In this document: piece by piece, positions 9,148 through 18,636 of the stretch
How the letters are laid out: each line of letters begins with the position of its first letter
How positions within the stretch are numbered: position 1 is the first letter of the stretch
Source: Paenibacillus ginsengihumi DSM 21568
GTDB lineage: Bacteria; Bacillota; Bacilli; Paenibacillales; NBRC-103111
Reading direction: 5' to 3'
DNA length: 60,620 nucleotides
Assembly: GCF_000380965.1 (NCBI RefSeq)
Contig: NZ_KB905578.1
Span: forward strand, 1 to 60,620
Translations under genes and position numbers: made by a program
Notes under the pieces: generated by a model
Seen by the model: only the letters and a program-made list of their open reading frames with translations
Told to the model about the DNA's origin: nothing
Databases searched by the model: none

Positions 9148-10233
9148 ATGATGAAAAAGTGGTTTCAAGTTCTATTGGCCGTGATCGGCGGATTGCTCGC
9201 GGCGGAATGGAGCGATCGAATCGGGAAGCCGTTAATCGAAGTCATAGCTCCTGTACTGGGAATTCAGGAAACGGAATGGCTGGCTTATTGGATGTTTGGA
9301 CTCGGTGCATTATTCGTCTATGCATGCAGTGCATGGGCTATCGACGCGGGGCTTCGCCTCATTCGCGAAGGAGAAGAGAGGGTGGCGCGCGTGCCCGTCA
9401 CCGACCTATTGTCCGGCACGCTGGGGATGGCCGTCGGACTGCTCTTGGCGACGTTGCTGCTGAACCCGTTCGAACGGGCCGGGTTATCCCCTCCGCTGCT
9501 GCATGTGTTGTTGGTCGCGCTGTTCGCTTACGCGGGCTACCGGCTCGGGAGGACGAAGCGGGAGGAACTGCCGGCAGCGCTTGGCGCCCGCGCAGGCAAG
9601 GCGGAGAAGGAAGTCAAAGGCTTCGAAGAGCACAAAATTTTGGATACCAGCGTGATCATCGACGGGCGGATCGCCGATATTTGCAAGACAGGCTTCATTG
9701 AAGGAACGCTCGTCATCCCCGAATTCGTGCTGGAGGAGCTGCAGCATATCGCCGATTCGTCGGATTTGCTTAAGCGCAACCGCGGCCGCCGCGGATTGGA
9801 CATCCTGAACAAGATCCAGAAAGAACTGGATGTGAAGGTGCTAATCTACGAAGGGGATTTCGACGAAATCTCCGAAGTAGACAGCAAGCTGGTGAAGCTG
9901 GCCAAGGTGCTCGGCGGCAAAGTCATCACGAACGATTTCAACTTGAACAAAGTGTGCGAGCTGCAGGGTGTATCCGTGCTGAACATCAACGATTTGGCCA
10001 ATGCCGTGAAGCCGGTCGTGCTTCCCGGAGAAGAAATTGTCGTTCAGGTCATCAAGGACGGCAAGGAGCACGGCCAAGGGGTCGCTTATCTGGACGACGG
10101 CACGATGATCGTGGTCGAAGGCGGCCGGGACTTTATCGGCACGACGCTGGACGTGCTGGTCACGAGCGTGCTGCAAACTTCGGCGGGACGAATGATTTTC
10201 GCCAAGCCGAAGCTATTGGAAAAAGCGCTGTAA
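9148..10233 (+). CDS. Membrane-anchored PIN/TRAM domain protein (YacL family)
   Basis: A 361-residue protein with four N-terminal membrane helices (residues about 5-135), a PIN nuclease-like domain starting at [12 protein letters not shown] near residue 163, and a C-terminal TRAM domain likely to bind RNA. PIN acidic residues are visible in LDTS, FVLEEL and ITNDFNL. The family sits at this locus in many spore formers; its cellular substrate is not established. ATG 9148 is chosen because GGAGGT (9135-9140) is seven bases away, while in-frame GTG 9139 overlaps the SD. It probably forms an operon with ispD. Confidence 0.9.
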   Translation: MMKKWFQVLLAVIGGLLAAEWSDRIGKPLIEVIAPVLGIQETEWLAYWMFGLGALFVYACSAWAIDAGLRLIREGEERVARVPVTDLLSGTLGMAVGLLLATLLLNPFERAGLSPPLLHVLLVALFAYAGYRLGRTKREELPAALGARAGKAEKEVKGFEEHKILDTSVIIDGRIADICKTGFIEGTLVIPEFVLEELQHIADSSDLLKRNRGRRGLDILNKIQKELDVKVLIYEGDFDEISEVDSKLVKLAKVLGGKVITNDFNLNKVCELQGVSVLNINDLANAVKPVVLPGEEIVVQVIKDGKEHGQGVAYLDDGTMIVVEGGRDFIGTTLDVLVTSVLQTSAGRMIFAKPKLLEKAL

Positions 10234-10301
10234 CAAGGTATGATTATAGGGACGCCCCTGTCGCCTGTCAGGGTGCGCATACTTGTTGCAGGAGGACGGC
10301 C

Positions 10302-10994
10302 GTGAAGGACAAGCTTGGCGTAATCGTCGTCGCCGCGGGCAAAGGCACGCGGATGGGGACTCAGGATAGCAAGCAGTTTTTGACATTGGGCGGCAAGCCG
10401 ATCCTTGTACATACATTGGAACGGCTCGGGCGGGTGGATATTGTGGAGCGCATCGTCGTCGTGACAGCGGCGGAGCATATTGCGCGGTGCGAATCCTATA
10501 TCGGCCGCTACGGGCTGAAGAAGATCGCGCAGATCGTCCCTGGCGGAAGAGAACGCCAGGATTCCGTCCGTGCCGGAATCGAAGCGCTGGGAGACGCCGT
10601 TGAATGGGTGATGGTTCATGACGGCGTCCGCCCGTTTCCGGCCGAGGCGCATGTGCGGCGCTGCTACGAGACGGCGCGGGAAACGGAGGCGGCCGTGCTG
10701 GCGGTTCCCGTCAAGGACACGATCAAGGTGGTGGACGCGGATGGCGTCATCCAGTCGACACCGGACCGTCGAAGCTTGTGGGCGATTCAGACCCCGCAGG
10801 CTTTTCGTCTTTCCTTGCTGCGGGAAGCCCACGAGCAGGCCGCCAGGGATGGCTTTGCGGGCACGGACGATGCGATGCTGGTCGAGCGGCTTGGCGTGAA
10901 GGTGCGTGTCGTCGAAGCGGACTATTACAATATTAAAATTACGACGCCCGAGGATTTGCCTTGGGCGGAATGGATCTATCGGCATGTGAGGTAA
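10302..10994 (+). CDS. ispD: IspD, MEP cytidylyltransferase
   Basis: 2-C-methyl-D-erythritol 4-phosphate cytidylyltransferase, a step of the non-mevalonate isoprenoid pathway. The 230-residue product opens with the nucleotide-binding loop [11 protein letters not shown] and contains DGVRPF near residue 106. GTG 10302 is selected because GGAGG (10291-10295) is six bases upstream; the open frame runs further left to 9954 but without homology or an SD. It lies 68 bp after the PIN/TRAM gene and directly before ispF, the next but one enzyme of the pathway. Confidence 0.95.
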   Translation: MKDKLGVIVVAAGKGTRMGTQDSKQFLTLGGKPILVHTLERLGRVDIVERIVVVTAAEHIARCESYIGRYGLKKIAQIVPGGRERQDSVRAGIEALGDAVEWVMVHDGVRPFPAEAHVRRCYETARETEAAVLAVPVKDTIKVVDADGVIQSTPDRRSLWAIQTPQAFRLSLLREAHEQAARDGFAGTDDAMLVERLGVKVRVVEADYYNIKITTPEDLPWAEWIYRHVR

Positions 10995-11029
10995 GCCTCG
11001 GCGCCGAATGCGGGAATTGGGGGAGAACG

Positions 11030-11515
11030 ATGATACGGATAGGACAAGGGTTTGACGTGCATCAATTGACGGAAGGACGCAAGTGCATCATCGGCGGGGT
11101 GGAAATCCCGTACGAGAAAGGCCTTCTCGGCCATTCCGATGCGGATGTGCTGCTGCACGCCGTCAGCGACGCGATTCTGGGGGCGCTGGCGCTGGGCGAT
11201 ATCGGCAAGCATTTCCCGGATACGGACGAGGAGTACAAAGACGCGGACAGCTACAAGCTGCTCGTTCGCGTATGGCAGCTTGCCAAGGAAGCGGGGTACC
11301 GCCTCGGCAATGCCGATGCGACGATCATCGCCCAGAAGCCGAAGATGGCGCCGTACATTCCGGCGATGGTTGAACGCATTGCCGCTGCCCTGGAGGCGGA
11401 GCCGTCGCAGGTTAACGTCAAGGCCACGACGACCGAACAGCTCGGATTCACCGGCCGAGGCGAAGGCATTGCCGCACAAGCGGTTGTTTGTCTTGTCAAA
11501 GATGTGCTATCATAA
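11030..11515 (+). CDS. ispF: IspF, MECDP synthase
   Basis: 2-C-methyl-D-erythritol 2,4-cyclodiphosphate synthase. The 161-residue product has metal ligands in FDVHQL (D8, H10) and [11 protein letters not shown] (H42), and the family's C-terminal [17 protein letters not shown] motif. ATG 11030 follows GGGGAGAA; the reading frame is open to 10961 but that would overlap ispD. The pairing with ispD puts two pathway steps under one transcript. Confidence 0.96.
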   Translation: MIRIGQGFDVHQLTEGRKCIIGGVEIPYEKGLLGHSDADVLLHAVSDAILGALALGDIGKHFPDTDEEYKDADSYKLLVRVWQLAKEAGYRLGNADATIIAQKPKMAPYIPAMVERIAAALEAEPSQVNVKATTTEQLGFTGRGEGIAAQAVVCLVKDVLS

Positions 11516-11544
11516 CTCATAATATTTTCCGGGGAGACATGACG

Positions 11545-12996
11545 ATGAGCAACCTTCGCGTAAGATACGCCCCCAGTCCGACGGGGCATCTGCATATCGG
11601 CGGGGCAAGAACCGCCTTGTTCGATTATTTGGTCGCCCGCAAAATGGGGGGGCAATTTATTATTCGCTTCGAGGATACCGACCAGACGCGCCACATCGAA
11701 TCGGGAATCGACAACCAGCTGGACGGATTGCGCTGGCTCGGCATCCAGTGGGACGAAAGCGTCGATATCGGAGGACCTTACGGCCCTTACAGGCAGACGG
11801 AGCGGCTCGAGCTGTATCGTCCGTTCACCGATCAGCTGCTGCAGAGCGGCCACGCTTACCGCTGTTATTGCACGGAGGCGGAGCTGGAGCAAGAGCGGGC
11901 GGAGCAGGAGGCTCGCGGGGAAACGCCGATGTATTCCGGCAAATGCCGTCATTTGACGGCCGAGCAGGAGGAGCGGTACCGGGCTGAGGGACGCCGGCCG
12001 TCCATCCGTTTTCGCGTGCCGCAAGACCGGATCATCGCTTTCGACGACCGGATTCGGGAGCGGGTCGAATTCGAGACAAGCGGCATCGGAGATTTCATCA
12101 TCGTGCGTCCGGACGGCATTCCTACGTACAACTTCGCCGTTGTCCTGGACGATCATCTGATGAAGATCAATCTCGTGATCCGGGGAGAAGAGCATCTGAC
12201 CAATACGCCGCGGCAAATCATGATATACGAAGCGCTGGGCGTCGAGGTGCCGGAATTCGCTCATCTGTCCCTGATTTTGAATCAGGACCGCAAAAAGATG
12301 AGCAAGCGCGACGAATCGATCATCCAATTCGTCGAGCAGTACAAGGAGCTCGGCTATTTGCCGGAGGCGGTCGTCAACTTCATCGCGCTGCTCGGCTGGG
12401 CGCCGAAAGGCGAGGAGGAGATTTTCAGCCTGGAGGAGCTGGTAGCGCAGTTCGATCTGGACCGGGTATCGAAGAGTCCTGCCGTCTTCGACATGGACAA
12501 GCTGAATTGGATGAACAATCTGTATATCAAAAAAGCGGACCCGGCCCGCATCGTGGAGCTGGCGATTCCTCATCTGCAAAAGGCGGGGAGACTGCCTTCC
12601 GAACTGACGGCGCAGCAGCGGAGCTGGGCGGAGGATTTGATTCGTCTGTATCAGGAGCAGCTTCGCTTCGTCGCCGAGATCGTTCCGCTGTCCGAGCTGT
12701 TCTTCCGCGAGGAAATCAGCTTCGAGGAGGAAGCGAAGGCGCTGCTGGCTGAAGAGCATGCGCCCGTCGTGCTAAGCAGCTTCCTTCGCCAGGTGGAGCA
12801 GGCGGGAGAGATTGCCGCCGAAGGCTGGAAAGATTTGCTGAAGGCCGTACAGAAGGAGACCGGCTACAAGGGCAAGCAACTTTTCATGACCGTCCGCGTG
12901 GCGTTGACCGGACAAATGCACGGCCCGGATCTGAACATGACGCTGCATCTGCTGGGCCGGGAGACGGTGATGGCGAGGCTGAAGAAGTTATTGTAA
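11545..12996 (+). CDS. gltX: Glutamyl-tRNA synthetase
   Basis: Class I aminoacyl-tRNA synthetase of 483 residues with the HIGH-type motif HLHIGG (15-20) and KMSKR near 251. In Firmicutes lacking GlnRS it is normally non-discriminating and also charges tRNA-Gln for GatCAB. ATG 11545 is preferred over ATG 11539 because GGGGAG (11531-11536) then has eight-base spacing. The last codons contain the -35 element of the cysE-cysS promoter. Confidence 0.96.
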   Translation: MSNLRVRYAPSPTGHLHIGGARTALFDYLVARKMGGQFIIRFEDTDQTRHIESGIDNQLDGLRWLGIQWDESVDIGGPYGPYRQTERLELYRPFTDQLLQSGHAYRCYCTEAELEQERAEQEARGETPMYSGKCRHLTAEQEERYRAEGRRPSIRFRVPQDRIIAFDDRIRERVEFETSGIGDFIIVRPDGIPTYNFAVVLDDHLMKINLVIRGEEHLTNTPRQIMIYEALGVEVPEFAHLSLILNQDRKKMSKRDESIIQFVEQYKELGYLPEAVVNFIALLGWAPKGEEEIFSLEELVAQFDLDRVSKSPAVFDMDKLNWMNNLYIKKADPARIVELAIPHLQKAGRLPSELTAQQRSWAEDLIRLYQEQLRFVAEIVPLSELFFREEISFEEEAKALLAEEHAPVVLSSFLRQVEQAGEIAAEGWKDLLKAVQKETGYKGKQLFMTVRVALTGQMHGPDLNMTLHLLGRETVMARLKKLL

Positions 12997-13019
12997 ACCG
13001 CCGTCATTTCCGCTATACT
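12991..13019 (+). promoter_or_regulatory. Promoter of the cysE-cysS T-box transcript
   Basis: TTGTAA (12991-12996), which includes the gltX stop codon, and TATACT (13014-13019) are 17 bp apart. Transcription would start near 13026 and run through the T-box leader. Confidence 0.7.
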
Positions 13020-13025
13020 ATTGGC

Positions 13026-13434
13026 ATCAATAATCCCGAACATGGGGCGGCGCTGGCCGCCAATCGTTCGGGGGCGCAGGCGACGAGCGGGGAGCGGCAA
13101 GCATCGCAGGTCGCCCGCGCCGATATTCGAATCAGGCTGAGAACGGGAGAGTACGCTGCATTAACGGATTTCCAGAGAGGACGACCGGATGCGAGTCCGG
13201 CTGGAAGTCGTCCAGTCCCATGCAGACGGAAGTGCACCCGGGAGCCGCGAAGGCGAACGTTCTTTGCCGCGCGATAGGGCGGCCGGAGAGCGGGCAGCCT
13301 TGCGCCGGAACGTTCACGTTAAGAACGCATGAGATGGGGAGCGGGCTTGTTCTCTCGCGCCTGGATTCCCCAAGCAGAGTGGAACCGCGTTATTGCACGC
13401 CTCTGCAGCCTTGACAGGCTGCGGAGGCTTTTTT
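13026..13434 (+). promoter_or_regulatory. Cysteine T-box riboregulator
   Basis: Senses uncharged tRNA-Cys and permits readthrough into cysE-cysS. Stem I shows AGTA (13150-13153), a helix CTGCAT/ATGCAG (13156-13161 with 13220-13225), AGAGAG (13174-13179), and specifier codon TGC at 13233-13235 in the context GAAGTGCA. The T-box AGAGTGGAACCGCG is at 13376-13389; its TGGA would pair with the UCCA end of a tRNA with discriminator U, as expected for tRNA-Cys. The terminator is 13399-13434. Two extra hairpins (13035-13072 and about 13072-13122) precede stem I, making the leader about 400 nt. Confidence 0.93.
13399..13434 (+). terminator. T-box regulated terminator
   Basis: GCCTCTGCAGCC (13399-13410) pairs with GGCTGCGGAGGC (13417-13428) around a six-base loop and is followed by six T residues. 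It is the default OFF structure of the cysteine T-box. Confidence 0.93.
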
Positions 13435-13480
13435 AATTTATGGAGTGATGGAGCTTAAGCTAGGAAAGTGGTGGCTTCGG

Positions 13481-14137
13481 ATGTTCAAGCGAATGAAAGA
13501 AGATATCGAGACCGTCTTCGAGAATGACCCGGCGGCCCGCAACTGGTTCGAGGTCGTGTTCACTTACTCGGGACTGCATGCGCTCTGGGCGCATCGGATA
13601 GCTCATTGGTTCTACAAGAAAAAGTGGTATACACTGGCGCGCATCATTTCGCAGTTCAGCCGCTTCATGACGGGGATCGAGATCCATCCCGGCGCAGTGA
13701 TCGGCCGCCGCTTTTTCATCGATCACGGGATGGGCGTCGTCATCGGCGAAACGTGCGAGATCGGCGACAACGTGCTGCTGTATCACGGCGTAACGCTCGG
13801 CGGCACCGGCAAGGAGAAGGGGAAGCGGCATCCGACGATCGGCAACAATGTGGTCATATCGGCTGGAGCGAAGGTGACCGGTTCGTTCAAGATAGGGGAT
13901 AATTCCCGGATCGGGACGAATGCGGTCGTACTGAGCGAGGTGCCGCCGAACAGCACGGTCGTCGGCATTCCCGGCCGCGTCGTGAAGCGGGACGGCGTCC
14001 GCGTCGGGCGGCTGGAGCACGACAAGCTGCCCGACCCGATCGTCGATACGTTCCGTCAGATGCAGCAGCAGATCGACGAGCTGAAGGCGGAGCTGGAGAA
14101 AGTCAAGCAAAATTCCGATAGCAGAGAAAGGGTTTAA
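13481..14137 (+). CDS. cysE: Serine O-acetyltransferase
   Basis: Makes O-acetylserine from serine and acetyl-CoA, the carbon skeleton for cysteine. The 218-residue product has the N-terminal helical domain and a left-handed beta-helix of hexapeptide repeats, including [12 protein letters not shown] and the active-site region [14 protein letters not shown]. The start is set at ATG 13481 ([14 protein letters not shown]), which matches known N-termini and has a G-rich SD at 13468-13474. An in-frame ATG at 13448 would add 11 residues but has poor SD spacing. It is controlled by the cysteine T-box together with cysS. Confidence 0.95.
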   Translation: MFKRMKEDIETVFENDPAARNWFEVVFTYSGLHALWAHRIAHWFYKKKWYTLARIISQFSRFMTGIEIHPGAVIGRRFFIDHGMGVVIGETCEIGDNVLLYHGVTLGGTGKEKGKRHPTIGNNVVISAGAKVTGSFKIGDNSRIGTNAVVLSEVPPNSTVVGIPGRVVKRDGVRVGRLEHDKLPDPIVDTFRQMQQQIDELKAELEKVKQNSDSRERV

Positions 14138-14140
14138 CAT

Positions 14141-15538
14141 ATGGCGCTGAAAATTTATAACACGATGAGCCGAACGAAGGAAAGCTTCGTGCCTCTGACG
14201 CCGGGCAAAGTGAAGATGTATGTCTGCGGCCCGACCGTATACGACTACATTCATATCGGCAACGCGCGGCCGCTTATTTTCTTCGATGTGGTCCGCAGAT
14301 ATCTGGAGTCGGAAGGCTACGAGGTCAGCTACGTCGTCAACTTCACCGATGTGGACGATAAGCTGATCAAGAAAGCGAACGAAGCGGGAAGCTCGGTGCC
14401 GGAGGTGGCCGAGCGTTTCATTGCCCAGTACCATGAGGACGCCGGCGGTCTTGGGGTGCGCGAGGCGTCGCTGCATCCGCGCGTGACGCAAAATATGGAG
14501 GAGATCATCGCTTTCATTGCCGGACTCGTCGATAAAGGGCTCGCTTACGAAAGCGGAGGCGACGTCTATTACCGCACGTCGAAATTCCCGGATTACGGCA
14601 AGCTGTCGCATCAAAATCTGGAGGAGCTGCAATTCGGCATCCGGATCGAGGTGGACGAACGCAAGGAGAATCCGCAGGATTTCGTGCTCTGGAAGGCGGC
14701 CAAGCCCGGGGAGATCAGCTGGTCCAGCCCGTGGGGCGAGGGACGGCCGGGCTGGCATATCGAATGCTCGGCGATGGTGCGCAAATATTTGGGCGATACG
14801 ATCGACATCCACGGCGGTGGGCAAGATTTGACCTTTCCTCATCATGAATGCGAGATCGCGCAGTCGGAAGGACTCACCGGCCATCCGATGGCCCGGTACT
14901 GGATGCATAACGGCTTCGTCAATATCAACAACGAGAAAATGTCCAAGTCGCTCGGCAACGGCATTAACGTGAACCGGCTGCTGCAATCGATACCGGCGGA
15001 AGCGATCCGCTATTTCATGCTGTCGGGGCATTACCGCAATCCGCTCAACTTCAGCGACGATGCCGTCGAGCAGGCGAAGAACAGCTTGCAGCGGATCGAG
15101 AACTGCCTGGCGAATCTGCGGCACAGGCTCGGTTCCGCCGAGCCCGGGGAAGCGGAGGCTTCCGTCAGGGAGACGATCGAATCGGTCCGGAAGCAGTTCA
15201 AGGCGAAGATGGACGACGATTTCAATACGCCGGACGCCATTACGGCCATCTTCGAGCTGGTGCAGGCGGCCAATGCCTATCTGGCCGGGGCGCGCGTCGT
15301 CGCCGGCTCCATCGAAGCGTTCCTCGCGCAGTTCGAGGCGATGGATCGCGTGCTGGGCATACTAGCTAAAGCCGAGGACGAGCTGCCGGGCGACGAGATC
15401 GACCGGCTCATCGCCGAGCGGACGGAAGCGCGCAAGGCCAAAAACTGGGCAAGGGCGGACGAAATCCGCGATTTGCTGATGGAACGCGGCATCGTGCTCG
15501 AAGATACGCCGCAAGGCATCCGCTGGCGGCGCAAATGA
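14141..15538 (+). CDS. cysS: Cysteinyl-tRNA synthetase
   Basis: Charges tRNA-Cys. The 465-residue class I synthetase has zinc ligand C29, HIGH-type motif YIHIGNARP near residue 38, further zinc ligands in ECSAM and HHECE, and KMSKSLGN near 266. It follows cysE by 3 bp, so both depend on the T-box leader; this links amino-acid synthesis with charging. Its last four bases overlap the most upstream possible start of mrnC. Confidence 0.97.
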   Translation: MALKIYNTMSRTKESFVPLTPGKVKMYVCGPTVYDYIHIGNARPLIFFDVVRRYLESEGYEVSYVVNFTDVDDKLIKKANEAGSSVPEVAERFIAQYHEDAGGLGVREASLHPRVTQNMEEIIAFIAGLVDKGLAYESGGDVYYRTSKFPDYGKLSHQNLEELQFGIRIEVDERKENPQDFVLWKAAKPGEISWSSPWGEGRPGWHIECSAMVRKYLGDTIDIHGGGQDLTFPHHECEIAQSEGLTGHPMARYWMHNGFVNINNEKMSKSLGNGINVNRLLQSIPAEAIRYFMLSGHYRNPLNFSDDAVEQAKNSLQRIENCLANLRHRLGSAEPGEAEASVRETIESVRKQFKAKMDDDFNTPDAITAIFELVQAANAYLAGARVVAGSIEAFLAQFEAMDRVLGILAKAEDELPGDEIDRLIAERTEARKAKNWARADEIRDLLMERGIVLEDTPQGIRWRRK

Positions 15539-15561
15539 GCGGAGCGCAAGGAGGAGAACGC

Positions 15562-16146
15562 TTGTTCCTGGCTGCGGAGCAGGAGGCCGGAGGCGCGAAA
15601 TGGTCCGGGCCTCCGCAAGAAGGGCAAGCGGCGGCGCCGGCGGGGACGGAGTGCGGCCATGGCGATCCCCCCGGCAGCCTGCCGCAGGCAGCGGGCAAGG
15701 ATACCGCCGCAGCAGCGTTCGGTCCGGAGCTGCTCTTGTACCCGCCGGCGCGGGACCCGAAGCTGCTGAATCCGCTCGTGCTGGCTTATGTCGGCGACGC
15801 GGTGTTCGAGATGTTCGTACGGCAATACGTCGTTTCTCAGGCAAACCACCGCCCTCATCATCTGCACCGTTCCTCGGTCCGGTACGTCTCGGCCAAGGCG
15901 CAGTCGCGCGCCTTGGAGCTGTGGATGCCGGAATTGTCGGAGGAGGAGCTCGAGATCGTGAGAAGGGGGCGCAACGCCAAATCGGGGAGCGTCCCCAAAA
16001 GCGCCGACGTGCTCGAGTATCGGCACAGCACGGCCTTCGAGTGCCTGATCGGATATTTGTACTACATGCAGCGGTGGGAACGGCTTCGCGGGCTGATCGA
16101 GCTAATCTTGGGCGAGCGCCAGGACAAGGACCAAGGGAAGGGGTAG
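15562..16146 (+). CDS. mrnC: Mini-ribonuclease III
   Basis: A dimeric RNase III-like enzyme without a dsRNA-binding domain that matures 23S rRNA in Bacillus. The catalytic region begins at PKLLNPLVLAYVGDAVFE and includes RGRNAKSG and STAFECLIGYLY. The start is uncertain. TTG 15562 has the best SD (AGGAGG, seven bases away) and gives 194 residues. ATG 15535 overlaps the cysS stop and gives 203. TTG 15736, with CGGAG six bases away, gives 136, close to the usual length of about 140. The first 60 or so residues are Ala/Gly/Pro-rich with no recognised domain. Confidence 0.9.
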   Translation: MFLAAEQEAGGAKWSGPPQEGQAAAPAGTECGHGDPPGSLPQAAGKDTAAAAFGPELLLYPPARDPKLLNPLVLAYVGDAVFEMFVRQYVVSQANHRPHHLHRSSVRYVSAKAQSRALELWMPELSEEELEIVRRGRNAKSGSVPKSADVLEYRHSTAFECLIGYLYYMQRWERLRGLIELILGERQDKDQGKG

Positions 16147-16157
16147 CAGGAACGACT

Positions 16158-16898
16158 ATGGAAGAATTTATTGTCGGCAAGCATTCGGTATTAGAGGCGC
16201 TTCGCTCGGGGAGAACCGTTCATAAAATATGGATATCCGAGCAGGCGCAGAAGCAGGCGGTTCAGCCCATTGTGGCCGAGGCCAAGCGTCGCGGCGTGAT
16301 CATTCAGCCGGCGGACAAGCGCAGGCTCGACCAGATGGCCGCAGGCGTGCAGCACCAAGGGGTCGTCGCCCAGGCGGCAGCTTATGAATATGCCGAAGTT
16401 GACGACATTTTGCAGCGTGCAAAAGTGCGGGGCGAGCAGCCGTTCGTGCTCATATTGGACGAGATCGAGGACCCTCACAATCTCGGCTCGATTCTGCGCA
16501 CGGCCGACTGCACCGGGGCGCACGGCGTCATTATCCCGAAGCGGCGCTCCGTCGGCTTGACCGCGACCGTATCCAAAACGTCGGCGGGAGCGGTCGAATA
16601 CGTGCCGGTCGCCCGCGTGACCAACATTGCGCAGACGATGGAGGATTTGAAGCGCCGCGGCATCTGGATCGCCGGGGCCGATGCGGCGGCCGAGCGGACG
16701 GTATTTCAGGAAAATTTGAATGTGCCTCTGGCGGTCGTGATCGGCAACGAAGCGAAAGGGATCGGGCGCCTGATTAAGGAAAAATGCGATTTTCTGCTGA
16801 AGCTGCCGATGTTCGGGAGCATCAATTCGCTGAATGCCTCCGTGGCCGCATCGGTATTCATGTACGAGGTCGTGCGCCAGCGTATGGCCGCCCGCTAG
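16158..16898 (+). CDS. rlmB: 23S rRNA (guanosine-2'-O-)-methyltransferase RlmB
   Basis: A SPOUT-family (TrmH-like) methyltransferase expected to modify Gm2251 in the peptidyl-transferase region. The 246-residue product has an L30e-like N-terminal substrate domain and the SPOUT motifs EDPHNLGSILRTAD, VVIGNEAKGIG and SINSLNASVAAS, which form the knotted SAM site. ATG 16158 is chosen because homology begins there; the open frame to the left is mrnC in another register. The stop codon sits inside a strong hairpin (16886-16908). Confidence 0.94.
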   Translation: MEEFIVGKHSVLEALRSGRTVHKIWISEQAQKQAVQPIVAEAKRRGVIIQPADKRRLDQMAAGVQHQGVVAQAAAYEYAEVDDILQRAKVRGEQPFVLILDEIEDPHNLGSILRTADCTGAHGVIIPKRRSVGLTATVSKTSAGAVEYVPVARVTNIAQTMEDLKRRGIWIAGADAAAERTVFQENLNVPLAVVIGNEAKGIGRLIKEKCDFLLKLPMFGSINSLNASVAASVFMYEVVRQRMAAR

Positions 16899-16908
16899 TC
16901 GGGCGGCC
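16886..16908 (+). other. Hairpin across the rlmB stop codon
   Basis: GGCCGCCCG (16886-16894) pairs perfectly with CGGGCGGCC (16900-16908); the stop TAG lies in the loop region. No T-run follows, so it is not an intrinsic terminator. It may stabilise or pause the mRNA before the next gene. Confidence 0.6.
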
Positions 16909-16926
16909 TTGGGCCTGCGGGTGAAT

Positions 16927-17445
16927 ATGATTCAGGAAATTCTCATCGTAGACGGCTACAATATCATCGGCGCATGGCCTGAGCTGCAGAAGCTGAAGGA
17001 GATCAGTCTGGAAGAGGCGCGCGACCAGCTGATCCAGATTTTGGCCGAATATCAGTCGTACTCCGGCATGAAGGTCATTCTCGTGTTCGATGCGTACTAT
17101 GTGCCCGGGATTGGCAAAAAATATATGCAGAGCAAGCTGGCGGTTTTTTTTACGAAGGAGAAGGAGACGGCGGACGAGCTGGTCGAGCGCCTGGTCAGGG
17201 AACATATCGGCAGGCGTAAGCAAATCTATGTCGCCACCTCCGATATGACGGAGCAGCACGTCATATTCGGGCTTGGAGCTTTTCGCATATCGGCCAGAGA
17301 GCTGCTCGTCAAGGTCCGTCAGTCGCGGCATGATATCCGGAAGAAAATCCAGGAGACGGCGTCCCGCAGAAACAATACGCTTGACAGCAAGCTGACCGGC
17401 GAGCAGCGGGATTTGTTCGAAAAGTGGCGCAGGGGAGAGCAGTGA
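16927..17445 (+). CDS. rae1: NYN/PIN-like ribosome-associated endonuclease (Rae1/YacP)
   Basis: In B. subtilis Rae1 enters the ribosomal A-site and cuts certain mRNAs during translation. The 172-residue product begins ILIVDGYNIIGAWPEL with the conserved acidic metal-binding residue, and has VFDAYYV near residue 56, ETADELVERL and ATSDMTEQ, all typical of the NYN fold. ATG 16927 is used; GTG 16921 two codons earlier is also possible and the SD is weak for both. The C-terminus EKWRRGEQ matches the family. Confidence 0.92.
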   Translation: MIQEILIVDGYNIIGAWPELQKLKEISLEEARDQLIQILAEYQSYSGMKVILVFDAYYVPGIGKKYMQSKLAVFFTKEKETADELVERLVREHIGRRKQIYVATSDMTEQHVIFGLGAFRISARELLVKVRQSRHDIRKKIQETASRRNNTLDSKLTGEQRDLFEKWRRGEQ

Positions 17446-17523
17446 AGGCCGGCGGGAAGGGCCGGTCCGGCCGGCGGACGGCTTGCCGGGATCGCGGGCG
17501 GCGGCTTTCGTTCGGGAATTCGG

Positions 17524-17553
17524 TTGACGGTAACAGATTACATAATGTATACT
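17524..17553 (+). promoter_or_regulatory. Sigma-A promoter of sigH
   Basis: TTGACG (17524-17529) and TATACT (17548-17553) are 18 bp apart, about 40 bp before the sigH start. Confidence 0.7.
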
Positions 17554-17590
17554 AATCCTATCTTTCATGCGCTGGGCCGGAGGGATTGTA

Positions 17591-18235
17591 GTGGGTGTCG
17601 ACCTCAAAGAATTGAGAAAGCTTGAGTACGATCTCAAGGCCGACGAGGATCTGGTCGAAGCAGTGCGCTTGGGAGACAGCGACGCGCTGGAATATTTGAT
17701 CAACAAGTATAAGAACTTCGTTCGCGCAAAGGCGCGATCCTATTTTTTGATCGGCGCCGACCGGGAAGATATCGTCCAGGAAGGAATGATCGGCCTGTAC
17801 AAGTCGATCCGCGATTTTCGCGGCGACAAGCTGGCGTCCTTCAAGGCCTTTGCCGAGCTGTGCATTACCCGCCAAATCATAACGGCCATCAAGACGGCCA
17901 CCCGTCAGAAGCATATTCCTCTCAATTCCTACGTATCGCTGGACAAGCCCATCTACGATGAAGATTCCGACCGCACGCTGCTCGACGTGATCTGCGGCTC
18001 CCGCGTATCCGACCCCGAGGAGTTAATTATCAACCAGGAAGAATTCAGCGGTCTGGAAGACAAGATGGGAGAAATATTGAGCGATCTGGAACGGCGAGTG
18101 CTGATGCTGTATTTGGACGGCAGATCGTATCAGGAGATCGCTGTGGATCTGGATCGGCATGTGAAGTCGATCGACAATGCGCTGCAGCGGGTGAAGCGAA
18201 AGCTGGAACGATATTTGGAAGTGAGAGACGGATGA
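17591..18235 (+). CDS. sigH: RNA polymerase sigma-H factor
   Basis: Sigma factor for the transition state and the start of sporulation (spo0A, spoIIA and others in Bacillus). The 214-residue product has region 2 with FVRAKARSYFLIGADREDIVQEG, aromatic residues for melting, and region 4 with SYQEIAVDLDRHVKSIDNALQRV. GTG 17591 is chosen because GGAGGG (17579-17584) is six bases upstream; ATG 17567 is upstream of that SD. A terminator follows at 18243, so sigH is probably a single-gene unit. Confidence 0.95.
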   Translation: MGVDLKELRKLEYDLKADEDLVEAVRLGDSDALEYLINKYKNFVRAKARSYFLIGADREDIVQEGMIGLYKSIRDFRGDKLASFKAFAELCITRQIITAIKTATRQKHIPLNSYVSLDKPIYDEDSDRTLLDVICGSRVSDPEELIINQEEFSGLEDKMGEILSDLERRVLMLYLDGRSYQEIAVDLDRHVKSIDNALQRVKRKLERYLEVRDG

Positions 18236-18242
18236 TTTTTGA

Positions 18243-18277
18243 AGCGCCTATGCCGACGGTCGTAAGGTGCTTTTTTT
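18243..18277 (+). terminator. Intrinsic terminator after sigH
   Basis: AGCGCCT (18243-18249) pairs with AGGTGCT (18265-18271) including one G-T pair, followed by seven T residues. The first bases lie just behind the sigH stop. Confidence 0.85.
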
Positions 18278-18354
18278 GTTACCGTCCCGTTTAACCGCGC
18301 ATCGAATGGTCGATAATGGTTACAATGGAGCGGTTCAATGTTAATCCTATTTCC

Positions 18355-18383
18355 TTGACATCGGATAGGCCGTATGATACATT
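18355..18383 (+). promoter_or_regulatory. Promoter of rpmG-secE-nusG
   Basis: TTGACA (18355-18360) and TACATT (18378-18383) are 17 bp apart with a TG at 18375-18376 (extended -10). The leader holds the inverted repeat CCTTTAAAT (18394-18402) / ATTTAAAGG (18424-18432). Confidence 0.7.
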
Positions 18384-18469
18384 GTTTGGGTGGCCTTTAA
18401 ATTGAGGCGTTTTTGTGCTGATCATTTAAAGGCGAATCATTAAGGCTGGAACCGTAGGAGGTGTACATC

Positions 18470-18619
18470 ATGCGGGTGATCATCACGTTAGCGTGTACGA
18501 ACTGCAAGCAAAGAAACTATACATCCACTAAGAACAAGCGCAACCATCCGGACCGCATGGAGTTCAAGAAATACTGCAAGTACTGCAACGAACAGACCGT
18601 GCATCGCGAGACTCGCTAA
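18470..18619 (+). CDS. rpmG: 50S ribosomal protein L33
   Basis: A 49-residue protein starting [17 protein letters not shown]. It has two CxxC pairs (C9, C12 and C36, C39), so it is the zinc-binding (C+) form. AGGAGGTG (18456-18463) precedes ATG 18470. It sits before secE and nusG as in B. subtilis. As a zinc form it could be a zinc reserve when a zinc-free paralogue is encoded elsewhere, but that cannot be seen here. Confidence 0.95.
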   Translation: MRVIITLACTNCKQRNYTSTKNKRNHPDRMEFKKYCKYCNEQTVHRETR

Positions 18620-18636
18620 GCTTTGGGGGTGTAGTT

